The translations under genes and the position numbers were made by a program. From positions 13,388,826 to 13,452,825 of the forward strand of contig JAUJPP010000005.1 of assembly GCA_030562195.1 (NCBI GenBank): DNA of 64,000 nucleotides, in the 5' to 3' direction. The DNA comes from Nipponacmea schrenckii (Eukaryota; Mollusca; Gastropoda; Lottiidae). Position 1 is the first letter of the stretch. Each line of letters opens with the position of its first letter. Under the pieces are notes generated by a model. It had not been told where the DNA came from and made no database searches. It worked only from the letters and a program-made list of their open reading frames with translations. Positions 47,734 to 59,241 of the stretch are shown in pieces.

Positions 47734-47790
47734 ATCCGACCAAAATCAAAGCGTGTCAATCGATAAATCGATTGCCACGCAATAAAAAAT
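46168..47790 (+). mobile_element. Repeat family E, element 2
   Basis: It starts AACTAGAGCTGTGAACAGCC then TCCGAGCGTGGCAAC, as element 1 does, and ends CAAAGCGTGTCAATC with GATTGCCACGCAATAAA. Three unit portions occur: 46280-46545 (distal part only), 46551-46970 and 47000-47640, the last two about 465 bp apart. GCGCATGCGC is at 46794 and 47262; CCGGAAGT is at 46288, 46929, 46950, 47399 and 47418; TCAAGGTCA is at 46593, and its counterpart in the last unit is mutated to TCAAGGTAA. A 58-base A-run with one C at 47699 lies at 47674-47731. Confidence 0.8.
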
Positions 47791-47829
47791 AAAGAAAATT
47801 TGAACAAAATCACATAAATAAGCTCTATA

Positions 47830-47935
47830 AACGCGATGTAACTCACTTCCGGTTTAGCAAAAATATGGTTCCAGATATTCATTATTGATTCAAGCCCATT
47901 TTGAAATGTTTGGTCAAAAGAAAAAAAAATGCTCT
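47830..47935 (+). repeat. Repeat family E, fragment
   Basis: ACTCACTTCCGGTTTAGCAA, CAGATATTCATTATTGATTC and AAATGTTTGGTCAAAAG match the region before the A-run in other copies (compare 50360-50450). Confidence 0.55.
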
Positions 47936-49567
47936 ATCTATTTCAGATATAGAACATGGCGGTCAGTGACTGTTAGTGTCCTAGTTCTCATACACAGCAA
48001 TTTGTTCAGAAAGGTTTCAAATATTGTATTATCAACAATCTAACACTCAATAATCAGTGGCCATTCAACCGATATATATAATTATTTTGCAATAAAATCT
48101 GCTCAATTATTGCTAAGTGACAAAACCTACCATTGGCATTTGAACTTTTTTTTATGAAAATCTTTTAGAAAATGATTTGCTCGTTTTTCTTCATCAATGT
48201 TTTTGTTAAAAAAAAAGGTGTAGGCACGAACAAACTAATTAGCCGAAAACAATATATTGCGGTCTGGTCATTGACATCTACATGCGTGTTGGAAATGGTC
48301 TTGTAAATGTCACGGCGACATAATATTAAATATTAAATAGATCTGAAATCGGGATACCCGCGTAAATTTTTCAAATTAATGATTTTGTAAACAATATTTT
48401 ATTCATGATTGAATATGCGAATAAATAGGCAAGGTCCGTAAAAATCAAATTAGACTGCAATAAATAGAACGTCTGTAATATCATGCGTTCGATTTCATTG
48501 ATGTTAAAAGTATATTATCAGAAATGAAACTGTGTGTATTTGATAGCTGCGCAGTACCAACCTGAGAATCTCAGTGTGTTACATTTGGCGAATAAACAGA
48601 TTATCAAGCTTGACCAGGGTCTAGAAATAAGTTAACAACAACAGTGACAAGAATCAGATGAAAAAAGCATGTTGAGCTTTTTAGTAACATGTGTAAACGA
48701 ATTTTTCTATATCTATATCAAATCAACAGTGCGCGTTTAATTAAGCTAATGAATTACAATATTGGGCATCCACAGCTTATTTAATATCGATATTTACATC
48801 ACAGCTGGTAGTCCACTGGAGAAAAAGAAGATGACAATGTCCACATTCCTTCATCTTTGTATTCCAGTAATATTTATAGCACGTTTGCGGCCTCGACGTT
48901 TAAATCGGTTAACGAATGAAAACGTGCCATACATTACTTATACCATGATTGACATGGGTCTGACAGCTGAATCAGGATGAGTGGCCTTCATGGTGCATGT
49001 TATGTAATAATCATTGCAATTTAATTAAGTTCTGTGTTTTTTGTTAATAAGCCAGTCTTTTAATTTCGTGTTCAAAAAATCTATTATGTACACATTGATG
49101 AATACAATTTATCTTCTTTTGTTTGTTGTAGCACATGCTATTATGTCAGTGGTGCTCTAGGCAGACAACTGTAGTCCCTCCTCTCTCTATATACATTTTA
49201 AGTCATGCTATAACTTCGATTTAAACGATTTATAGCACTCTTATTAACCACCCACCAGTTTATACAACGTAAAGATCAAAATATATTGCCGATATCATGA
49301 TATATTTGAATTTAAAAAAAGAAAGATGTGGCCCTGACATTTCAGTTGGAGCTCATGAAGAAAGTGATATTCTGTCAAAAAGCTTTTCTGTCAATGTAAG
49401 TTGTCATCACACCACTACTCTGATATTTAAATCTAATTAAGACAAATATTGAATATTAATATCCAAAATTAGGCTCCACTAGGTATTTAGAATTTTAACT
49501 AGATTCTAAGATATCAGTAACATTTGTAGGTTTGTAATATTTATGTTCTCTGCGTCTTCGCTAGAAT
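47936..49567. other. No gene seen
   Basis: Non-coding. A 72-codon open frame at 48762-48980 lacks a recognisable domain. Confidence 0.5.
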
Positions 49568-49795
49568 GGTCAATATGAGAATTATTCATTTGTGAACATA
49601 TTACCTGGTGTCATAAAATAACAGAATCCCTTAAAATATGGAAAACTTAGTAATTATCGAAAAACGCTTAATCAATTTATTTAGCGTTTTTCAATAATCA
49701 TATGTATGTATATAGATAATTACTTTTTTGGATACTTAATTTTTATTTATGTATGGCAGCAGGTTTATTTACTGATGAATGGAGCTCTTATTAGG
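49568..49795. mobile_element. MITE family C, copy 2, 228 bp
   Basis: The left end is GGTCAATATGAGAATTATTC then ACCTGGTGTCATAAA. The right end inverted reads CCTAATAAGAGCTCCATTCA, TCAGTAAATAAACCTGCTG. The central palindrome is CGAAAAACGCTTAATCAATT with ATTTAGCGTTTTTC, matching copy 1 at 12149-12398. A following hairpin (AAAAGTGTATG / AACACTTTT, 49800-49825) lies outside. Confidence 0.82.
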
Positions 49796-50299
49796 TTTAA
49801 AAGTGTATGTTTTAACACTTTTTATTCCTTTAAGAAAACCAGAATGGTATCTTCAAGATACTTTTAAAGGGGAACTGTTTTTAACACTTTTATGTCAAGA
49901 CATTTATACGTCATTCAACAGAATATGTCAAGAAATGAAAAATACTTGACAACTCTAGTCAATGTTACGTGTATGTAATTACTGGTTTTAAATTTAGTCT
50001 ATATACGAGTTTTCTATCAATGCTATTTGTATGTGTTCGAGTTTGCAGTTATAAGAACTGGTATAAATGATGATTTTGTTTTATTTACCGAATACAATGA
50101 TTATTTTAATTCATCTATATTTCATTCCACTAACAAAGGTTATTATTATCTTAAGTACTTGATCAGAACATGTAATGTTACTGATATTAATAAACATAAT
50201 TAACATTGGAAGATTATATATAAACAAATTAACAATGACAATGACAGATTAGCACATTACGATACCTCTTCTTACAAAAAATATTCTAAAGAAAATTCT
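49796..50299. other. No gene seen
   Basis: Non-coding AT-rich gap. Confidence 0.45.
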
Positions 50300-50550
50300 A
50301 GGTAAATCGGTCCATAAATAAGTCTTATAGACTTGATGCAAAATTCTTGCACACTATGCAAAAACTCACTTCCGGTTCAGCAAAAATGTGATGTTAGATA
50401 TTCATTTTTTATTCCAGGTCATTAAAAAATGTTTGGTAAAAACAGAATCACTATAGCACTTTCAATCTTTTCTAGAAAAGTTCCCGAAAAAAAAAAAACT
50501 ATGACGAAAAAAAAAAACGTGTCAAATTCTATGTGCCACGCAATGAAATG
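50300..50550 (+). repeat. Repeat family E, 3'-end copy
   Basis: GCAAAAACTCACTTCCGGTT, TTAGATATTCATTTTTTATT, short A-runs, then AAACGTGTCAAATTCTATGT and GCCACGCAATGAAA. It is the distal part of the element only, lacking the NRF1-like site. Confidence 0.65.
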
Positions 50551-51258
50551 TAGGAAGAAGATAACAGACAGTTATCCGAAACTTTGATCATTCATGACGA
50601 ATTATGTCCTTGGGCATTTTAACGTCTTTTCATGTTCCGCATATTATCCACCAAAAGAAAATATGCAGGGTCTGAAATGTCTTCGGTGTAGAATTGGTCA
50701 TTTTTACGTTAGACCGATTTCTCCCTGTTAGCGTTTGGTCACTTGTTCGCCCGCCGACTGGACATCACTAACCAAACAGAACCAATAGATCAGAAACGTC
50801 GAAATTAGCATAATATGGAAAACATAAAACAGAATTAGGAAACAAAAACGTCAAAATTGGCACGTGGGAGAACAAAAACGTCAAAATAATTATAGAGCAA
50901 CGTTGTGAATGCACATTTTGTAACCAAACGACATATTTCTTGAGTATAATGAAATAATAAAGTCAAGGTGTGAACTATACGTTAAAAGAGATTATTGAAT
51001 ATCACATGCTATTAACTTTCTCGTTCAATCTGAATGTTTTGAAGGGCTGATTGAAAAAACGGATTGTACTACAGTAAGTATAAACAAGCATTTTAAACAT
51101 TGAGCCTCATACAGACTCGATATAGTTTGATTCCTGTGACCATTAGTAGGAGCACTATATTTCAACATACAACAAATATTCAAATAACTAATAAATAATA
51201 TTCAGATTTTGGTTTGAAGTTTTCATTAATTTTGAGTACATACTTTCCTAAACTACAG
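50551..51258. other. No gene seen
   Basis: Non-coding; CAAAAACGTCAAAAT words recur twice near 50850-50890. Confidence 0.45.
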
Positions 51259-51345
51259 TCAACCTGTATTAAGCAACCAGTCAAGGGAAGTGGCTGGATG
51301 TGGTGCTTAATACAGGTGGCTGTTGAATACAGGTGGAGGAAGCAG
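51259..51345. repeat. Hairpin-forming repeat
   Basis: CAGTCAACCTGTATTAAGC (51259) is complementary, with mismatches, to GCTTAATACAGGTGGCTG (about 51304). A second half copy, TTGAATACAGGTGGAGG, follows. It looks like a miniature foldback element without a clear target duplication. Confidence 0.65.
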
Positions 51346-53495
51346 GGCTGTTGATTTATTTTTTCCCAAGTAGTATCCAACTGTTAAATGTATTTCAATG
51401 CCATAAATGTTTAGTTATATTCATCATAATTGAGACTTCAATTTTCTTTTCTGTATCAAGAATGAGACTGTCATTCTAAATAGGGCCTATTTTTTGCATC
51501 TAAGTCAAATCACACCTGATTCTTTAAATCGTTACTGCCGTAGTTCATTACATTACATGGTTAGTAAAAATAGTAACATCGTATAGTTATTTTTAATCTA
51601 CATGTTATTGAATGAACCCAGCATGTACATCATGCCACGAATAAATTACACTCTCGGCTTGAAATCTTACACATCTAAACATCCCATGTTCCCATTATTT
51701 TAGCTGGAATCCTCTTTAATAGTATATTTAGCTTTTCAAATAGCAGGGAGTCAACGTACACTTGATTCACTGTGTAGTGAAGATCAAGATCAACTCTAAA
51801 GTCGCATCATAACACACACAAAAAAGAACAGAAACAACCATGTCTTTAAAGATAACAGATTAGGTCCAGAGTGAAGGATTCCTTCAACCAGCTGGTTCGT
51901 GGTCAAACCACTTGGCATTGATTGTACCCTTATTGTATTCATATAGCTAGGCCCGCCTTTAACATAGAATAAATGGGCGATTGAGTGAGGTGGACTACCA
52001 CCCGCTATTGCTAGCTAGAGTGTTGTTTCGATACACATTCAAAATATCGAAAAACAAGTTACGTAATAAATAGATTTTAACGTCCTTCCTTTCTTATATA
52101 ATGGCCAATAAGGACAGCCAACTCAATGCAGGGTATGAAACATGTCATGCTGTAAATAATAATTACAATCGATCTAAAACAAAAGTTAAGGTGATTCATT
52201 CTTAAAAACGAAATATACTAGATTTCATTAACATTTGCTGTGAAAGGAATTCATCATCGCAACTGTGTTCTTACTATTAACACGTAATCACGATCGAAAT
52301 TGATTTCAGATAATCGCATGAATGATTGGTGGGAGGTTCCATCGAAGATTGATAATTATTTCACGATGGTTTTTTTGCTGCTCAATCTGGTAAAATGACA
52401 ATGCCATCCGTACAACCTACAAAAGTCTAATTTGTCCTATACTTTCCAGTTGAAAGAAAATATAGTTATCAACATCGATGTTTGTCTGGACCAAATCACT
52501 ACCATTAGTCATCTTAGAAAAACTCCCACATACTGAGTTATCCTCGGGACATCCGTTATCTACCATAAGGTTAAATGACGTCACTGATAAATTTCCTTTA
52601 ATCAAGTTTTATAGTAAACTTAAAATAGTTCGATATCACTTCTTTTATGATGAATTGCCTTGACATGTAAATTCTTATAAGGGCCACAGATCTGCTGAAA
52701 ACTTTGGGCCCTGTTTTAGGCACTTCCGTGCAGATATTGTCAGTTACAGTAATATTCTTATTTCTTTGTTAGGATTTCAACACTGTAGGTTCCTTTTTTT
52801 GTTATACAGAGACAGTTTCCGAGCCAAAATTTGAAGTAACGAATGAAAATTACCACATCGGAAGTCGTATTTTCCATATTTCCCAGGGGTAACGAATACA
52901 GCAAAAATAATTTCTTTTTGTAAAGAGACTATGACGTCGCAAGGTTTTCAATACGGTTTTACTAGAACATGCTCATCCACACATCATTCTATTGTCAGTG
53001 TGTGTAAGTGGCAATTCTCACTATGTTGACGAGAATTTTAAGATAAATAAGAATGATGGATATTGTTTGTTTGGATTTCCTAATTTATCATAATCTATTA
53101 CAGCACGAAAGCAACATGCAGGCTTATTATACCAGATTTAGCAAGAGTTGGCAAGAGGTTTGCCATATCACCTGCCTTTATTTTTCATAAAGCACAAGTA
53201 ACATCCAAACATCTCTTTTCAAATTTTACGGTATCGAGTATGTATGTATCAATCCTCTTTGTTATATTAGAACTGTCGGCTTGGTAAGAAAGCAAGTTTT
53301 AAAAGGCAGTCTTATTCAATCGATACCAGATAAATTTGACCAAAACTTTAATCAAGAATTAGCATGATTAGGATGAAAAAGGAAAAATGAAGAAGACCGA
53401 ATAATTCACGCCACATCACCTAGAGCCCAGTTTAACCACCCTGTACTTGACTAGATTTTACTTCACAACAACCAAAAACAACAGTGCCAGATCAT
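51346..53495. other. No gene seen in 2.1 kb
   Basis: Non-coding. The two overlapping open frames near 52417-52663 on opposite strands lack motifs. Confidence 0.5.
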
Positions 53496-53498
53496 CTA

Positions 53499-53929
53499 CT
53501 GTAAGACTTCAAATTATTGCGAGATAGAAATTAATGTGTTAAATGCGACCTATTCGCGATCTTATTAATTTGTATCAGCATTTTTAAATACATATTATCA
53601 AGCGAATTATATGGTGTTCAAATATGACTGACATTAGTGACAAGTATTTAAATTGAGACCGGGTGGGATTAAATAATTAGGTAATTATCTCTAAATTTGA
53701 AGCTGATTAGTAATCAATGACATTAAAAAAAGAAAAGATTTTCACACTTGACTATTTAAAGATAAAATCTTGATCATTGTTCATGTCTTCATTTATTAAT
53801 CACTTTAGAATTTTGATGATATTAAAAAATGCGACACCTATCACGGATCGCATTAATTTGTACTCGCATTTTAGTCTCTATACCCCATGTCGCATTAATT
53901 TGTTGACGCATTAATTTCTAGCCTTACAG
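53499..53929. mobile_element. MITE, 431 bp, CTA target duplication
   Basis: The left end is CTGTAAGACTTCAAATTATT and the right end inverted is CTGTAAGGCTAGAAATTAAT. CTA flanks both ends (53496-53498 and 53930-53932). A 3 bp duplication fits PIF/Harbinger-type elements, which is an inference. Inward, GCGACCTATTCGCGATCTTA and GCGACACCTATCACGGATCG form a second layer of similarity. Related terminal sequence appears at 63914. Confidence 0.78.
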
Positions 53930-53932
53930 CTA

Positions 53933-56900
53933 CTTGATCGAAATTAAACACAAATGCAACTGCAAATGGACGTTAACTTGTCTTCTAACACTATCACATC
54001 CATCATAAGACCCCAAATAGCTGATAGCCCAAATCTGATTAGACAAAGATTACTCTGGTGGGTGCCAAAACAAACCTTTTAGTTCGGCAACATCAGCAAT
54101 AGCTATGAAAGTCTCTTTAATAAAATGCCATGACAAGAGAAATGATTTGCTTGACTAAAATTACTCTCGCATCTCTTAAACACGTCAATATAGCTGTGAA
54201 TTATATCATTCATATTTTTACTATTTGACCAATTACTTTCCAGGATTGATTTCCACTAAAGTCAACCTATTTCAGATTGTATTTTTTTCATCCTGCTGAA
54301 AAATATGTCTGGGAGATCGACAGGAAAATGAGTTTTTTTTGTGGATTTTTGAATTTTCCCTTTTAAAATAATGAAATAATATAAAAAATACTTTATGAAA
54401 ATCACATTAAAAGTTTTCCCCTCGACACCAACTTGATTGAACTCGAAACCATTTGGTGATGTCCTCAATCCAAAGTTCTAGTTGCCATTGTTATAGTATC
54501 TCGATGGTTAATAATTGAAGACAAATTACTGTGGATATATAATTGCTGAACTAATTGAATTTGGTTGGTCGTACTACCATCTGTAGACGTCAAAGATCGG
54601 ACGATACTCATTAGGAGTAAGTATTCGAGTAAGGTACCAATCAGTTAAAACAGATGCCAAATAATAGGACTTACACTTTAGATATAATTTCTGTTATTTC
54701 CGATGGAAATCCTTTCAAATTTGTTAACCGGTAGTAAAGTCTTGGATTAAGTGGCTTTAAACAGATCGGTAACGATATATGTTATTTATATGTCCCTTCA
54801 ATATTTATGACTGTTTAATGTCCCAACAGATCGAAATGGTGTTATAAGTACATCCATCAAATCTCAAAGAACATTTTACACTTCGTCAATAAACATTTAA
54901 TGCTAATAAATAAGAACATTTCATTATTATTACTTCATAGTTTATGGTTGATTTTGAAGAGCAAACTATTTCAATTATAAAACGTTTTGATTTTCATCAA
55001 GATAAAAATAATATCTTATAATTTTTCGATTTTAATCACACGATCAAACAAGGAAACGGCATACAGCAGTAGTCTAGACATGACTTTACCGAGCTAGCCT
55101 TTGAATCCAAGGCTTCAATTTCTAGAATATGCTGAAAATATGTTTATTTTTCTTATACCACGATACGAGACGTACATTTACCCTTAATTCACACTAAGAG
55201 AACCATACAGAGTAAAACTTAAAAGCACAAAGCGGATTATGTTCTTTGTTGAAAACTAAACAAGCTTATTATTTTACTAATCTTAGATCATTTTACCGAT
55301 ATGTTGCTGTGAAGTTATAAGTCATCAAAGATATTAATTGCGCATATAATACTAAGGATGTAATTCAGGTTATGAACTTTTTCAAAGAGATATGAAATTG
55401 ATCTAAATAAATGATCCAAATCGATTAACAATCAGCCAAAGTCTGTAGTAGAAATGCATTATACGACAATCTGTATATTCTCTCCAGTAAGTATTTTTGT
55501 TTTAAAGGAAATTCAGAACTGCTTACATCTTTTAAGGCAAACCGAAATACAAAATACTTGAACGATTATGGAATTCTTATCACAGTATAAAACTTATTTT
55601 TAAAATTATATGACTGTTGAAGATGCTTAATGGCAAACTAAATTAAGATCAAATATTTATGCGCTTATTGAAATATTATCGTATTTTTAAACGTTACAAG
55701 AAAAACAAAACGAAAAACGATTTGTTGAATATGCTTTTTATACGATAAACAATAATCTGTTATACATTATGGCAAAAATTCTTAATTTCACAGGACTTGA
55801 ATAAATATAGTTGGATAGTTCAACATAAGCATTTAAATTCTGTTCAAGCTTAATTTTAGCTTCGTAATATTTAAGAGATTCTTCGAAACTTGTTAAATTA
55901 TCTGTAATCCTCAAGGGGACATTGAGAGGGATTCGGTAAAACGATAAGATGGAATACGTCAGTTAGAAGTATTATTAAGAGCTCTTTTCAACCTTGTTGA
56001 AGGTGACGAATCATACTTCTGGTCTAATTCAATAAACTACACAACACACGCTTGGACACGATGCTATTTTTTCGACCATTAATTTGGAAACAAAATCAAC
56101 GTGGAAACAGTCTCGTATTAAAAGAAAATCCTCTGGCAATTTTACATATCAAAGGGAAATTATGTCACTTAATAGTAACAGACGCCCACTCTCTTCGATA
56201 GATGGGAGAGGTATAGCTACATCAGTTACTGTAGGGTATTTATACGGAACTGTTTCGGCTAAATTACTTAAGACTGTCCATAATGCATAATCATTGGCAT
56301 GTTTGTTGAAACCTTTTATAGACCAGGTACGGTATATGTGCCGGTTTTTTGAAACAAGTAATATATGTGCATTTACTTAATATGTTTATTCTGATATTTT
56401 AGCTACGGGATCAAATATATTGTATATTATATTATGAAAATATCAATCCCACCTATGTCCACTTCCGGTTTGACCGAACATATAGCTCGTTTCCTCTAAT
56501 TTTTCTGACCCTAATATTGCCGACAGTGTAAAAAAATCGGTGTTTTGAACCGGCATAATGTAAGATATTCACAAAAATATCAAATCATATTATAAGTTTA
56601 GCTAACTATTTATCATGTGTATTGTAGTTTTCGTGTACCTTTATACGTTACTGTAGTTTCTCAATTCAACATCTAGGGTAGATATCGCTCGTTATAATTA
56701 ACAGACTAATTTCAAATTTGTCTAAATATCAACACCTGTTACAGATGAAGATGAACCCAACTACAGGCTCTGGTACATCTATTTCATATTATATGTATAA
56801 GACTGTAAGACATAAAATAGGTATCTTATTTTATACCAGTAATAATCATCTGACGTAAATGGAGATAAATCGACACTTAGACAAAATTATTACACATAAT

Positions 56901-57611
56901 GTGATTAGATTCGGATTGATTTAGTTTTTATATCGAGGGGAGACCGACTTGAATGCAAAATTGGTTGGCTGGTGGAGACTTATATTGAATTGCAGAGAAA
57001 ATCTGTTCCCAATTCGACAATTACTGTCAGTGAAAATATCTTTTCAAAGTGTCTCCTTTCTGGTAATAGAAGTAAACTACCAAATAAAATGTTATTTGAC
57101 CAAGCTTTTTGGTCGTTAAGCTTTATAATGTTGTTACCGGAGAACAAGCCACCCATCAATTTTAGGTTACTTGTTTTTATAATGATGCTTTGCACTTGTC
57201 AATTCCACAATGAATTTGTTTCTTCACATTTAATGTATTGTATTAGACAATCAATGACAATGAGGTGTTAAGAATTGAATTGAAATGAAGCCATGCAAAC
57301 ATTAATCAGATAATTTTGAAACATATTCCAAAACATCCAGACAATAGTAAACAAAAATTAGTACGATATATTGGGTTTTTAGTGTTTCCAATAAACGATT
57401 TTCGAGTATTTAACAGAATGTATTGCAGGCTATCTTACGATTCATCCCAACACACAACACAACAACGACATAAACACTTCTATTGTTGACAAAATGGCTG
57501 AACGGATAAAGAATAAACAAAAACTTGCAAAGAGGCAACCCAATGAATTGCCTATTACTTTATAACCTAATTTGATCCTTTATTATTGGCAGTAGCATTG
57601 TGGGTTGAATT
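53933..57611. other. No convincing gene in 3.7 kb
   Basis: Non-coding. At 56460-56570 CACTTCCGGTTTGACCG and TGTAAGATATTCACAAA weakly resemble family E. A 99-codon open frame at 56972-57271 has no recognisable domain. Confidence 0.45.
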
Positions 57612-58033
57612 GGTAATATCACTGTTACAAGCAATTACGGTTGTAGCACTGTTATAAGCAATTACGGTTGTAGCACTGTTATAAGCAATTACGGTTGTAG
57701 CACTGTTATAAGCAATTATGGTTGTAGCTCTGCTATAAGCAATTATGGTTGTAGCAATGTTATAAGTAGTTACGGTTGTAGCACTGTTATAAGCAAATAC
57801 AGTGGTAGCAGTATTATAAGCAATTATGGTTGAAGCACTGTTATAAGCCATTATGGTTGTAGCACTGTTAAAAGAATTATGGTTGTAGCACTGTTACGAG
57901 CAATTATGGTTGTATTATCAAGCAATATTGGTAGTAGCATTTTATACAGCAATATTGGTCGTAACATTTTATCAAGCAATATTGGTTGTAACATTTTATC
58001 AAGCAATATTGGTAGTTGCATTGTTTCAATCAA
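57612..58033. repeat. 27 bp satellite in two subfamilies
   Basis: Subfamily 1 (57612 to about 57910) is GCAATTACGGTTGTAGCACT plus GTTATAA, with exact 27 bp steps (57631, 57658, 57685). Subfamily 2 (about 57915-58033) is AAGCAATATTGGTTGTAACA plus TTTTATC, also 27 bp. Because 27 is nine codons, minus-strand frames stay open (94 and 60 codons, repeating AYNSATTVI and LLDKMLQPI), but a small deletion near 57870 shifts the frame and no start or splice context supports a gene. Confidence 0.93.
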
Positions 58034-58558
58034 TGTTAATAATAGTATATAATAGGTAAAAACGAACTAATGGGGTTCATAGTTAGGACTGATTCGTGTA
58101 AAAACCATCTTTCTGGCGATAGCGTCTGTTACCTTACGTTAAATCGCGAGTTAATTATATATTTTGTTCTATTATAATATAAATCCTAATTATTCTATTT
58201 CCCCTTCAGGTAAACCGTTGAAGGATGTCATAACGAATCCATTATAGAAATTAATAAGTGACAGATCGGATGGTCCATATCAAAGAGCTTTAATGTAATT
58301 TATACAGTTTACTATAGTCTCACTGACTGACATCAATTAATCAGTTTCATCAATAGCATTATCTCTACAAATACTTTAAACTAAATCACCAAGTCGATGT
58401 ACCTTCTAAACCCTGTTTATTAATGAACTCTTAAATGTTTTTAGAGGACGAACCCTTACAGAACAAATGAATAATTCGTTAATAAACGTAATACGATTTG
58501 TGAAATATCATAAGAGTATAAACCCTTAAGTGAAAATTGAAAAATATGAATAAAGCTA
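58034..58558. other. No gene seen
   Basis: Non-coding AT-rich gap. Confidence 0.45.
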
Positions 58559-59241
58559 CGTTTCCTTTAGTGCGGCTCCGCTCCGGGTACGGACGCGGCA
58601 CACGGCAGGTTGTGTTTCCTTATATACGGTTTTAGTCGATAAAAAACATTATATTTCAGAGAGTGCCTTACAATTATGCACACGTTGTTTGGTAAACTAT
58701 GATTGAACGTAAGCTATCAAAAACTTAGAATGTTGCAATCTGATTATCACTATGCGTCGAGATCACTCACCTTTCATGGAATCATATCCCATAGCCTGGG
58801 CAATCGATTCCCAGATATTGTGCACAAGTTGCGCATCTTTATATTCTGCACACCTGGTGGCGTCATACAAGCATGGATGGGATCGCACAAGATCTATGAG
58901 ATTCTCTTTGTCTTTTCTTTCAATTTTCACCATTTTCGGTCTTCAGTTCTAGGAATACGTGGTGAAGAAAGAACGAAACATGGATTTTACCTAATCAATT
59001 TTTACCTTTTTGACCTGCGGCCTGTCTAACTCTTTCCATTTGTGCGCTTTCGGACACAGTTCCGCAGACGGTTCCGTCCGAATGGCTACATGGTCTGGTT
59101 GACAAAAACGACCGTGTACCGCACACAGAAACGTATCCGCACCCTCATATAAGGAAACACTATTATATTTTAAAATGAAAGTGATTTTTTGCCGTGCCGC
59201 ATCCGAATCGGAGCCGCACCGGATCCGCACTAAAGGAAACG
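58559..59241 (-). mobile_element. DNA element with TIRs carrying a MADF exon, 683 bp
   Basis: The left end is CGTTTCCTTTAGTGCGGCTC and the right end inverted is CGTTTCCTTTAGTGCGGATC. Subterminal GC-rich words (CCGGGTACGGACGCGGCAC; CCGATTCGGATGCGGCAC) and a second TTTCCTTATATACG / CTCATATAAGGAAAC pair extend the symmetry. These GC-rich ends contrast with the AT-rich surroundings. No target duplication was identified, so the superfamily is open. Harbinger-type elements are known to carry Myb/MADF-like second genes. Confidence 0.8.
58771..58933 (-). pseudogene. First exon of a MADF-domain protein, inside the TIR element
   Basis: It starts at the ATG at 58931-58933 and runs 54 codons to a splice donor, AAAG followed by GTGAGT at 58765-58770. 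The product contains LIDLVRSHPCLYD, AEYKDAQLVHNIW and ESIAQAMG, the first half of a MADF domain (the Adf-1-type, Myb-related DNA-binding fold), including the conserved Trp. The second half of the domain should lie on a later exon, but only about 200 bases remain before the element's end and no such exon is visible. Either the element is internally deleted or the exon splices to sequence beyond it. The frame itself is undamaged. It could be a captured host exon or the element's own accessory gene. Confidence 0.75.

Noticed and set aside
56972..57271. 99-codon open frame
   Set aside because: No motif, and it is overlapped by an equally open minus-strand frame, typical of chance in AT-rich sequence.
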